In this document: in pieces, positions 1 through 8,935 of the stretch
Layout: each line of letters opens with the position of its first letter
Position numbering within the stretch: the stretch's first letter is position 1
Assembly: GCA_902784465.1 (NCBI GenBank)
Contig: CACZUZ010000023.1
Span: forward strand, 1-36,104
Direction of reading: 5' to 3'
Source: an uncultured Bacteroidota bacterium
Lineage (GTDB): Bacteria > Bacteroidota > Bacteroidia > Bacteroidales > P3
Length of the DNA stretch: 36,104 nt
Notes under the pieces: model-generated
What the model was told of the DNA's origin: nothing
Seen by the model: the letters and a program-made list of their open reading frames with translations, nothing else
Databases searched by the model: none
Translations under genes and position numbers: made by a program

Positions 1-14
1 GACGTCTGAAAACT

Positions 15-95
15 GGTTGAGTGGGCTGAAAAATGCGGTGTCTTTGTGCTTACTTGAAAACATTTGCAAAGATACTCATTTTCAGCCACTTGACC
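15..95. repeat. Imperfect inverted repeat around a leftward promoter
   Basis: The arm at 15-35 and the arm at 77-95 are near-perfect reverse complements; both read GGTYRAGTGG..CTGAAAA..TG in opposite orientations, differing by two substitutions and two single-base indels. The roughly 41 bp between them holds the -7 element of a minus-strand promoter, and the right arm abuts the -33 element. The rest of 1-259 is AT-rich and shows no gene. The repeat could form a leader stem or be a protein site; a small invertible promoter is possible but the arms are imperfect. Confidence 0.5.
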
Positions 96-98
96 AAA
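67..98 (-). promoter_or_regulatory. Bacteroidota-type promoter firing left, off the window
   Basis: Read on the minus strand the sequence is TTTG (98-95), 20 nt, TATCTTTG (74-67), which fits the Bacteroidota housekeeping consensus TTTG-N19/20-TAnnTTTG. No ATG follows on the minus strand before base 1, so the gene it serves begins outside the window after a leader of more than 60 nt. Confidence 0.6.
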
Positions 99-259
99 TT
101 TTTAAAGTTAAAAATCATAAATAAATTATTAAAAATCAAATATATAAATTAAAAATTACCGAAGTATTGTACTAATATTATGATTGAAAATCGAAACATA
201 TCGTTTTTGATTTGACTTGTACCAAAATCATTGACAATAATATACAAAAAATAAACATT

Positions 260-3200
260 ATGCGCCATTTATTATTAATTCTTATTTTGTTTATTGTATC
301 GTCGACTGGGACGATGTTTGCCCAAACGACAGGAAACAGCGATACTATTGACTGGGACGAACTCGTCATCTATGGAGATGGGGTCTACTACTGGACTGTG
401 CCGAGCGGCAGTAACTGGGAACTAAATCCCTATGGCCAGATTACCAGTGACTACGATTCGACAGCAGACCATCAGTTGGTCTCGTCGTGGATACGCATAC
501 CCACAACGGCTGTCAACGACTCTCTGTCACTTGTCTACTATGTTGGTTCTTTTTGCAGGGCAGACTACAGTGTATGTGTCACCCCAGACGGTGTAAGTTA
601 CGACACCCTCTTTAGAGGCTTGACCAACAATATGGGTTATGGCTTAGACAGCCTCTATATGGGAGACTACGCCGGGCAGACGGTCCAGATTGTGATTTGT
701 CACTATGGTCTTACCACTCCCTATAGTGGTTCAGACTTGGGCTGCGACGTGAATGACCCGTATGCGAATGGGAATATATATATTAATAATTTGAGCCTAA
801 AGCCCTTGACGCAGCCTAAGCTCTCTCTCATGCTGCCACAGAAAGTTTTTGTCGGGGATACAGCCCATTACGAGGCGACACTCTACGAGGGGTCGCATAC
901 TGGACTATCGATAATGTGGAGTTCGTCATTGAGCGGGCAGGTCTGGACGGGGAGTCAGGTGGACTATGTATATACAACGGGAGGTGTTGACACTATCACC
1001 ATTGTAGCCGTCAATGCGTATGGTACAGATACTGTCATGCAGACAGTCAAAGTGATAGAGTGTGGCACGGTGACACAGATGCCGTGGCTTAATGATTTCA
1101 GTAGCGACTTTGACTGCTGGCGTAATCTGGGAGATGCCGACTGGATATACGGAACAGAGAATGAGACACTCTCTTATGTCGTGGCTAGGGAGTATTACAA
1201 GCATTACACACTCGTTTCGCCAGCCATCACGCTGGCCACTGACAGTGCTGGACTTCGGCTATACTGGCGCGACAGGCGCTACAGCCTCTCAGGACAGACC
1301 TTCCGCGTGTTGGTCACCACGGGTGACAGTGACAGCCTGTCGGCATACGACACACTCTATAGTTCAACACTGAACACGAGCTGGACGCAACGCAGTGTGT
1401 CGCTGGCTGCATACGCAGGTCAGACGGTACATATAGCCTTCGATTTAGTGCATGGCTACAATTATGGCTCTGTCTACATCAGCGATGTGATGGTATACAG
1501 TGACAGGATGCCGTTGGGTACGCTGACAGCTCCTATTGTGGCACAAGTAGGCAACAATATAGGCATCAGCTTCGACCTTACGCAGGGTGACACAACTGGA
1601 CTCAGCCTTAGCTGGCACTCCGCACTGCTGAATACCTCGGGTGTATTGAACGGAAGTAACGGCAGTTATTGGGCTGATTATGTTTGTCCTGTGGCAGGTA
1701 TGGAAACTGTCACAGTTACGGCCAGCAATGCCTTTGGCACGATAGAACTGAGCAAGAGCTTTGGCGTTTTTGGATGCGACACCATAAGAAACTTCCCGTG
1801 GGAGGAGGAGTTTGTGGAGATGGGCAGTGAGGCTTCGTACAATGCCTGCTGGCAGATGGTGGGAGTGTCGCACTTGTCTCCCGACAATTATCGTGGTTTC
1901 AGCGATGAGGATGGTACCTATATAAGCAAAAACGACCTAATTATTGCCAATGTCTCAGGAGCATACGTGATTACGCCGCCCATAGCGGTGCCAACTATGG
2001 GTGTAGAGCACTTGGCCCTCTGGGTACACCACTACGGTTCCGTCACCGTGGTTGCCTCGACACAGGGTGACAGTGCATTGTCGCTGTTCAACGACACACT
2101 TTTGGCATACACAGGCAAAAATAAGTATATAAAGAGTACTGTTGCACTGGCTCCTTACGCGGGCCAGACTATCCATGTGTTGCTCACGGTCGGAACTCTT
2201 GACCGCGTGGCCGTTGATTATGACACTCTGCCGAAGCTCAACGACATACAATCGGTAAGGCAGGGAAGCCAGACTCCCTTTGAGACTAGGACTGACTCGA
2301 CCGAGGTATATAGAGCTACGCTGAGACGCGGAAGAACTACAGTGACTACTTTCTCTTGGCACAGCTCGCTGATGAACACCAGCTATACGGAAAGCACAAA
2401 CGACAATTCCCAATTCTCGCTTACCTATGACCGTGGCGGCGTAGACACTATCACTGTCATTGTATTCAACGGCTATGGCAGCGATACCACAACGACTACC
2501 GTCAGAGTGATAGACTGCACACCGTCAGTCCTGTTGCCTTGGAGCGACAACTTTGCCGATGGCCTCATCTGTTGGTACAAGCCTTATGGCAGCAATTGGC
2601 AGGTCGGCGTACCCAGCTACTATCCTAATGAAGGGCGCTACCGGGCCATTTTTTCGTCGACACCTGCCGACTCGTCGGAGCACTGGATTGTCTCTAAGGC
2701 TATCGTCCTGCCAGCCGACCCCGGCAGTTTGCCGACACTCTTTTGGGATGTGGCATCGACCAACAACAACCAGCCGCGATACAGTGTGTTTGTAAGTACC
2801 GCCACAGACCCCACCAACCTTGCTTCATTTAGTCTTATCTACACTGATACTACAGGCATTGTGAACGGTGGATATAGCTGGAATAACCATACAAGTCGAA
2901 ACATCGATCTGTCGGCATACGCAGGAGAGACTATTCACGTAGCCTTTTGCAACCAGCCAGCTACTGGTGGTACATGCAATTTGTTGATAGACAATGTGAA
3001 GATTCGTTCTGTCGCCGAGCCAATGCTCACGATGACCACTCCGAGTGTGGTCAACAGCCATGAGACGGTACTCTATGATGTTGCACTTGTCGAAGGGAGC
3101 AATAATGGACTGGCTGTAACATTGCATTCTTCGCTTCTTGACACCACATTGTCCATTCAGGATGGCCAGAGCCACTATGACACAGTTACTTCAATCCTAA

Positions 3201-6200
3201 ATCTCCAATTCCCGATATATTACACTACAGGAGGGACAGACACCCTAACGGTGATTGCCACAAATGCTTACGGGACTGATACAGTCACCAAGGTTGTGAC
3301 GGTGAACAATTGCCTCATCAGCGAGTTGCCTTGGATGGAAGAGTTCAGCAGCACTACGGCTGTGGCGTATAACGCTGCCAATGGGAAGACACCTACCTGT
3401 TGGCGTAGATACTGGAACGGATCCAATGCCAACTATGCGCCGCATGTGATTGGCAACTATCTGTCGAATACGGCAATACGTACATACTGCCAGAGCAACC
3501 AAGCCCTGTTGCTTATGGCTGGCAGCAGTAATGGCTGGGACTCTGTGGCCACTGTGGAAAGCCCCATCTTTGATTATAATATCAATGGCAAGTTGCTCTC
3601 GTTCTACTATATGTACGAGGATGCCAACTATGGTTTGCTGAGTGTGGGTTATATGCAGGACAGTACCTTTGTCGCTATTGCCGATATGGAGCCACAGGCA
3701 GCAGGACGCACCGAGGCGGTATGCTTTGCTGGAATCCCAGTTGATGTGAACCGCTTCGCTCTGCGATGGGAGAAAGGTGGCAATTGGTATGGTGTCATCG
3801 TCGACAGCATCCAGGTTATTGCACCCGACACGCTGCCGTCAGTGCGTATCAATGCACCGGAAACAGCTTTTGTTGGCGACAATAATCTTTATAAAGCTGT
3901 GTTGACCAATGGACTGACAGACAACCTAACATTCACTTGGCACAGCACGATGCTCGACACGACAATAACACTCAATACCCAAAGGATGATTCTTAACTAT
4001 CAATCTGAAGGAGTGGATACTGTCACTCTTGTGGCCTCCACAGCATACGGCAGTGACAGCGCAATGGTTGTGGTCACCGTCGCAAGCCATCCGCTGCCTC
4101 AGATTGCCCTTGCAGTGCCGTCAGAGGTCTATGTTGATGAGGTCGTCGCCATCGGGGTGTCAATCAATTCCTGTTCGGGCAATGGACTGGGCTACACCTG
4201 GCACAGCACGCTGCTTGACAGTACATGGAGCGGCAATATGTCTCCCTCGTCATCACCTAGCTGGAATATCATGTACACAGATGGCGGCATCGACACCCTC
4301 GTCATGGTCGTAACAAACATATTTGGCAGCGATACGGATACGGCCATTGTCAGAGTCTATAATTGCCAGGGTTACAGCCTTCCATACCATGAGGATTTCA
4401 GCACTGTGTCGAGTACGTTCCCATATTGCTGGTCATACCAATGGGATGGTGGCAGCCAGACGGCACCGCATATTGTGAGCAGTGGCAACATTAAATACCT
4501 TCAGATGCAAGCCGGAGGTTACGAAGGCTATTCACCTATGTACTACACCAACACCAGTATTGTCACACTGCCAGGATTCAACGAAACGCTCAACCATTAT
4601 GTCTTGGCACTCAGCTTCCGCACCTCCAGCAGCGATTACGGGAGCCTCAGTCTGGGATATATGAGTGGTGACGCATTTGTGACATACGCTGTGTTGACAA
4701 ATACAGCAAATGTGATTGCCACCGATACTATAATCCTCGACGAACTGCCAGACAGCGTGAATCAATTGGCAATACGCTGGCATCAGGCAAACTCATATAG
4801 TTCGTATACTTTGTCCATATATGAGATTGACATTTTCGACCAGAGTTATCTCCTGGGACCGAACAACCTGCATGTAGACAGTCTTGGAGCCCAATGTGTA
4901 AAGCTTGCCTGGAACCCCGTGTTGGACGCAACAGCATATAGCGTGAAGATTGAAGGAGTGGGTGAAACAGTGGTGACAAACACCTTTGCCGAGATATGCG
5001 GTCTTGCCCCCAACACCCAGTACACAGCCCGTGTTGCATGCCTCAATGGCAACGATACCGGCAATTATGTTGCAATACAGTTCACCACGCTTTGCAATAT
5101 CGTAGAACTCCCATGGTTTGAAAATTTTGAGGGTACAAGTCCACTGCAGTGCTGGTCGCAGCAAGGTGGCGGCTACATCAGTCTTCCTTCGTCGGACTTC
5201 GGATTCTACTATAATGCTTTCGCCCATAGTGGCACCAATTTTTTGATTTTTGATAACAATTCTCATGAACGGTCTGGTTTTGCTGTCTCTCCACAGATTG
5301 ATTTTCCGGGTAATCAGCTAATTGTCAGTTTCTGGGCTTGTAGTTCTGGGCAGGACAGTGTTGAGGTTGGTGTGTTCACCGTGCAGGGCGACACTAGCTC
5401 ATTTGTCCCCTTGCTCAACTGTCAGCTCACCTCAACACCTACCCGCTTTGAGTTTGACACACGCAATCTCACTGAGGACTATCTGTCGCTTGCTTTCTGC
5501 TTGCGTGGCCATTCTTACGGTGTCTTTATAGATGATATCACTGTTGAGAGGATTCAGGAGTGTGCACGCCTCCGTGCTGTCTCGTCCTATCCTGTAGGGG
5601 CAACCAGCGCTGTTGTGGAATGGCAGTACGACACCGCTTCGACTATACCCAACACCGGCGCTTTGGTGACCCTCACAGACCTCAGCGACACTGTAGCGAC
5701 GCCTACCGTTGTCACGGTGACAGGCTGTAGACACACCTTCACAGGCCTTGGTCTCAGCCACCGCTATTTGGCCAGTGTGCAGGCACTATGCGCTAACGAT
5801 ACCACTGCCGCGCTAACCACTCTGGTGGTTCCATCGGGCAATGTCTGTGCAGAGCGAAGTGGCACGTACAGCCACTGGTGGTCGATGATTAACTGCGACC
5901 GCCCATACTCCTATTCGCAGACTCTGTATCCCGCTGTGTTGGCTGCAACCATCGATACCCTTTACGGTATTGCTTATCACATTACCTCATCCAGTGTAGA
6001 ACAGTATCCAAACAGTTATAATACCTACTCAGATGGACCTAGAATAATCGATGTCTTTATTGGTCAGACCTCTTTCGACACACTCACATCTCCTGTCAGT
6101 GCCTCCAACCTGACTCTCGCGGTGCAGAACTATGAACTTTCGGTTGCCGACACAGGCTGGGTGCGTATCAACTTCACCAATCCCATACCTCTCGACGGAG

Positions 6201-8827
6201 TGAGCAACCTCATTGTCACTGTCGACGACAACACCGGCGCTCTGTATGGTGATGTCGACTTCAGCCACCACACCGATTCTCCTGGTGTCCGTTTCCATAC
6301 CAGTTCGGCTAATTACTCTTATACTCAGACTTATGACCCGTACAACCCTGGTTCGTTCAATCCATTGGCAAATATGCAGATTCCTGATATTCAGTTGTTG
6401 GGCGGATGTTCTGGCGACCGTTGCCTGCAACCGCTGGTCACCGTCACCGACGAGGACACCCACAGTGTCAGCTTGGCATGGCAGCAGCGAGGCAGCGAAA
6501 GCCTTTGGAGGATAGAATATCATGTGGAGGGCGACAGCATATGGATTGTGGCCGGCACAACCATCGATACCTTCTACACAATTGGAGGGCTCAATGCCTC
6601 TACCGGTTATAAGGTGCGTGTGGCTTCGCTTTGCTCGGGAGATACTATATATAGCGACGTGCATCGTGTACACACCGCTTGCGGAGTCGTAAGCCTGCCA
6701 TACCATCAGACTTTCCGCGCTGACTATATGCCCAACACTCAGAGCAGCATCGACGAAAACGGGACACCATGCTGGCAGACGGGCAATATCAGTCTCCTCT
6801 CGCAGGAACGAGGTCTTTGGAACACAAACCAGAATGGCGACTACATCATCTCGCCAGAGATTGGAAGCGACCTCAATGGGGTAATGGTAAGTCTTACTGC
6901 CAGTGGAAGCACGTTCTTCCTTGCCGGTCTGAAGGTGGGTGTCTGCGCCGCCGATGGTTCCAACCTGCAGTGGATCGACACCATCACCCTTGACAACAAT
7001 GCGCAGGAGTACACTGTATATATGAACAACTACTACGGCACCGAACGCCATATAGCCATTGGCGGCAGCTATGAGAGTTGGACGCTCTACGATGTCGTTG
7101 TCGATTACAGCAGCAGTTGTATTCCTGTTCACCATGTATCTCTTGGTTATGTCGACGACACAAGCGCCATTGTCCAATGGCCTGCCGTATATGAGTACAG
7201 TCAATGGGCCGTCTATTTGGATTCCATGCTGGTGGGTGTTACCTACGACACCTTTTTCGCTATTGGCAACTTGATACCATCCTCTTTCCATACTGTTGGG
7301 GTGAGCGAGATATGCTATTCCGGTGACACTGCTGTGGCTACCACTCTTTCTTTCTCCACTCTCTGCTCAACCAACCTACCTTGGAACGAGTCGTTTGACG
7401 GTGGTGTCAACAACCAAGTGCCCTATTGTTGGTATCCGTTATTCCGTCCCAGCGTTGGCAATACCAATAAAGCTTATATCTTGGGCGATAACAACAATCC
7501 TTACCTTTACTTTTATGATCACTATTATTCTTATCATGACTTCGATACGGTGGCCAATTTCATCTGCTCACCCGTGCTCAATCCTAATGACAGAAGTGTC
7601 ACAGTCAGCTTCTATGCTCAAAAAATCAGTAGCATTGGCCTGTTCCAAGCTGGTGTTATGACCAATCCGGTCGATACCTCGTCATTCATTCCTATGATTT
7701 CCCTGACAAGCTATAGCCAATCCATGAATGTTTACCAGTTCTCTACCGATAGCATGGACCTCCCAGCCAAATATTGTATTGCTTTCCGCTCTTGGGGAGA
7801 GAACTTGAGTAGTGTTGACGATATTAGTGTTAGCCTTGTACCGTTGCCTTCCTATAATGTCGCTACCGCTGTCAACGACACCACGATGGGTTATGTCACA
7901 GGTGAGGGCACCTATGAGGAGGGTACAGACGTTACTATCACAGCCATCCCCAACGAGGGCTACCATTTTGTGACTTGGGACGACGGCGTTACTACTGCCT
8001 CTCGTACAGTGAGGGTTGTTGCCGACATTATGTTCACCGCTATCTTTGAGGCTGACAGTGTTCCACCGGTCATTCCCGACACGGTGTGGTATACTGTCAC
8101 TATTACTGTCAATGACTCCACGATGGGTTATGTCACTGGTGAGGGATCTTACGAGGAGGGCTCTGTTGCTACAATCACAGCTATTCCCAACGAGGGATAC
8201 CATTTTGTGACGTGGAACGACGGCATCACTGATTCTTCTCGTACTGTAAATGTTATAGCCGATATGATGTTCACTGCTTTCTTTGATGCCGACAGTGTTC
8301 CGCCAGTCATTCCTGACACGGTGTGGTATACCGTCACGGTCAATGCTGTGATGGATGACGGTACCGATGAAAATCTCACCGATATGGTCAGTGGAGCCGG
8401 TGTCTATGCCGAGGGCTCTACTGTCACCCTTGAAGGTGTCGTTCAAGGCTGCTCCATCAGTTTCATTTATTGGCTAACCGAGACAGGAGATACTATCTGG
8501 GACAACCCATACACTTTTGTCATAAGTTCAGACGTTAACATTACAGCTGTCTTCGGTCACTTTGGCGGTATCGATAGCCCTTGGCGCACTGATTCCGCTA
8601 CCCCGCTCACTATCTATCCTAATCCTGCGGTCTCTGCGGTCACTGTTGGTGGTCTGCAGCCAGGTACCCGTTTGACTGTAATAGATATGAATGGTCGTAT
8701 TGTGGATGAGTTCGAAACAGACAGCACCAAAATTGAGTTTGATGTCAGCAGTCTGCCCCAAGGTGTTTATTTCATCCGCTCGTCATCAGAGACATCGATC
8801 CGTTTGGGGAAATTCATCCGCAAGTGA
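260..8827 (+). CDS. Giant mosaic T9SS-secreted surface protein (PKD-like, cleaved-adhesin, FN3, InlB-type repeats)
   Basis: A 2855-residue secreted protein. The start at 260 is chosen because it puts a clean signal peptide (MRHLLLILILFIVSSTG..FAQ) at the N-terminus; an in-frame ATG at 212 would add a non-signal extension. Modules by nucleotide position: PKD-like beta-sandwiches with a conserved W/HSSLLDT core near 810, 1510, 2230, 3020, 3835 and 4095; jelly-roll modules of cleaved-adhesin type, each opening with a LPW..F....CW motif and ending G.V.IDD(I/V), near 1080, 1795, 2535, 3325, 4375, 5105, 6700 and 7375; fibronectin type III modules near 4855, 5565, 6415 and 7115; three InlB-like repeats (GYHFVTW core) from 7852 to about 8570; and a type A T9SS sorting domain (IYPNPA...LPQGVYFIR, ending KFIRK) from about 8595. 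The family context suggests adhesion or glycan or protein binding at the cell surface; the ligand is unknown. No protease or hydrolase catalytic motif was seen. It appears monocistronic, with a strong terminator behind it. Confidence 0.9.
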   Translation: MRHLLLILILFIVSSTGTMFAQTTGNSDTIDWDELVIYGDGVYYWTVPSGSNWELNPYGQITSDYDSTADHQLVSSWIRIPTTAVNDSLSLVYYVGSFCRADYSVCVTPDGVSYDTLFRGLTNNMGYGLDSLYMGDYAGQTVQIVICHYGLTTPYSGSDLGCDVNDPYANGNIYINNLSLKPLTQPKLSLMLPQKVFVGDTAHYEATLYEGSHTGLSIMWSSSLSGQVWTGSQVDYVYTTGGVDTITIVAVNAYGTDTVMQTVKVIECGTVTQMPWLNDFSSDFDCWRNLGDADWIYGTENETLSYVVAREYYKHYTLVSPAITLATDSAGLRLYWRDRRYSLSGQTFRVLVTTGDSDSLSAYDTLYSSTLNTSWTQRSVSLAAYAGQTVHIAFDLVHGYNYGSVYISDVMVYSDRMPLGTLTAPIVAQVGNNIGISFDLTQGDTTGLSLSWHSALLNTSGVLNGSNGSYWADYVCPVAGMETVTVTASNAFGTIELSKSFGVFGCDTIRNFPWEEEFVEMGSEASYNACWQMVGVSHLSPDNYRGFSDEDGTYISKNDLIIANVSGAYVITPPIAVPTMGVEHLALWVHHYGSVTVVASTQGDSALSLFNDTLLAYTGKNKYIKSTVALAPYAGQTIHVLLTVGTLDRVAVDYDTLPKLNDIQSVRQGSQTPFETRTDSTEVYRATLRRGRTTVTTFSWHSSLMNTSYTESTNDNSQFSLTYDRGGVDTITVIVFNGYGSDTTTTTVRVIDCTPSVLLPWSDNFADGLICWYKPYGSNWQVGVPSYYPNEGRYRAIFSSTPADSSEHWIVSKAIVLPADPGSLPTLFWDVASTNNNQPRYSVFVSTATDPTNLASFSLIYTDTTGIVNGGYSWNNHTSRNIDLSAYAGETIHVAFCNQPATGGTCNLLIDNVKIRSVAEPMLTMTTPSVVNSHETVLYDVALVEGSNNGLAVTLHSSLLDTTLSIQDGQSHYDTVTSILNLQFPIYYTTGGTDTLTVIATNAYGTDTVTKVVTVNNCLISELPWMEEFSSTTAVAYNAANGKTPTCWRRYWNGSNANYAPHVIGNYLSNTAIRTYCQSNQALLLMAGSSNGWDSVATVESPIFDYNINGKLLSFYYMYEDANYGLLSVGYMQDSTFVAIADMEPQAAGRTEAVCFAGIPVDVNRFALRWEKGGNWYGVIVDSIQVIAPDTLPSVRINAPETAFVGDNNLYKAVLTNGLTDNLTFTWHSTMLDTTITLNTQRMILNYQSEGVDTVTLVASTAYGSDSAMVVVTVASHPLPQIALAVPSEVYVDEVVAIGVSINSCSGNGLGYTWHSTLLDSTWSGNMSPSSSPSWNIMYTDGGIDTLVMVVTNIFGSDTDTAIVRVYNCQGYSLPYHEDFSTVSSTFPYCWSYQWDGGSQTAPHIVSSGNIKYLQMQAGGYEGYSPMYYTNTSIVTLPGFNETLNHYVLALSFRTSSSDYGSLSLGYMSGDAFVTYAVLTNTANVIATDTIILDELPDSVNQLAIRWHQANSYSSYTLSIYEIDIFDQSYLLGPNNLHVDSLGAQCVKLAWNPVLDATAYSVKIEGVGETVVTNTFAEICGLAPNTQYTARVACLNGNDTGNYVAIQFTTLCNIVELPWFENFEGTSPLQCWSQQGGGYISLPSSDFGFYYNAFAHSGTNFLIFDNNSHERSGFAVSPQIDFPGNQLIVSFWACSSGQDSVEVGVFTVQGDTSSFVPLLNCQLTSTPTRFEFDTRNLTEDYLSLAFCLRGHSYGVFIDDITVERIQECARLRAVSSYPVGATSAVVEWQYDTASTIPNTGALVTLTDLSDTVATPTVVTVTGCRHTFTGLGLSHRYLASVQALCANDTTAALTTLVVPSGNVCAERSGTYSHWWSMINCDRPYSYSQTLYPAVLAATIDTLYGIAYHITSSSVEQYPNSYNTYSDGPRIIDVFIGQTSFDTLTSPVSASNLTLAVQNYELSVADTGWVRINFTNPIPLDGVSNLIVTVDDNTGALYGDVDFSHHTDSPGVRFHTSSANYSYTQTYDPYNPGSFNPLANMQIPDIQLLGGCSGDRCLQPLVTVTDEDTHSVSLAWQQRGSESLWRIEYHVEGDSIWIVAGTTIDTFYTIGGLNASTGYKVRVASLCSGDTIYSDVHRVHTACGVVSLPYHQTFRADYMPNTQSSIDENGTPCWQTGNISLLSQERGLWNTNQNGDYIISPEIGSDLNGVMVSLTASGSTFFLAGLKVGVCAADGSNLQWIDTITLDNNAQEYTVYMNNYYGTERHIAIGGSYESWTLYDVVVDYSSSCIPVHHVSLGYVDDTSAIVQWPAVYEYSQWAVYLDSMLVGVTYDTFFAIGNLIPSSFHTVGVSEICYSGDTAVATTLSFSTLCSTNLPWNESFDGGVNNQVPYCWYPLFRPSVGNTNKAYILGDNNNPYLYFYDHYYSYHDFDTVANFICSPVLNPNDRSVTVSFYAQKISSIGLFQAGVMTNPVDTSSFIPMISLTSYSQSMNVYQFSTDSMDLPAKYCIAFRSWGENLSSVDDISVSLVPLPSYNVATAVNDTTMGYVTGEGTYEEGTDVTITAIPNEGYHFVTWDDGVTTASRTVRVVADIMFTAIFEADSVPPVIPDTVWYTVTITVNDSTMGYVTGEGSYEEGSVATITAIPNEGYHFVTWNDGITDSSRTVNVIADMMFTAFFDADSVPPVIPDTVWYTVTVNAVMDDGTDENLTDMVSGAGVYAEGSTVTLEGVVQGCSISFIYWLTETGDTIWDNPYTFVISSDVNITAVFGHFGGIDSPWRTDSATPLTIYPNPAVSAVTVGGLQPGTRLTVIDMNGRIVDEFETDSTKIEFDVSSLPQGVYFIRSSSETSIRLGKFIRK
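7852..8338 (+). repeat. Tandem 237-bp coding repeat (two close copies, a third diverged)
   Basis: Within the giant surface gene, the segment GACAGTGTTCC..CC.GTCATT at 8054 recurs at 8291, and the VND(T/S)TMGYVTGEG coding segment at 7873 recurs at 8110, giving a period of 237 bp (79 codons). The copies encode InlB-type repeats with GYHFVTW cores. A third unit (about 8325-8570) is much diverged. The similarity of the first two at DNA level points to recent duplication or homogenisation. Confidence 0.8.
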
Positions 8828-8854
8828 TTGACATTAATTAGCGGTTAATATGTG

Positions 8855-8888
8855 ATAGGGGGTCAGGCAGGAAAGCCTGACCCCCTAT
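8855..8888. terminator. Intrinsic terminator between convergent genes
   Basis: A perfect 14-bp stem (8855-8868 with 8875-8888; AGGGGGTCAGGC arm) closes a 6-nt loop and is followed by a T-containing tract (TATTGTTTC). It lies 27 nt after the giant surface gene and before the 3' end of the convergent phosphohexomutase gene. The T tract is on the plus side, so it mainly serves the surface gene, but the symmetric stem could act both ways. Confidence 0.85.
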
Positions 8889-8935
8889 TGTTTCACAATG
8901 AGCAGAATGTATTGTGAAAGTTTTATCTAGTTCAA

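Noticed and set aside
6029-7291. Long open frame (420 codons) on the minus strand inside the giant surface gene
   Set aside because: It is antisense to a region with clear jelly-roll and FN3 modules, has no recognisable protein features, and is explained by the codon bias of the plus-strand gene.
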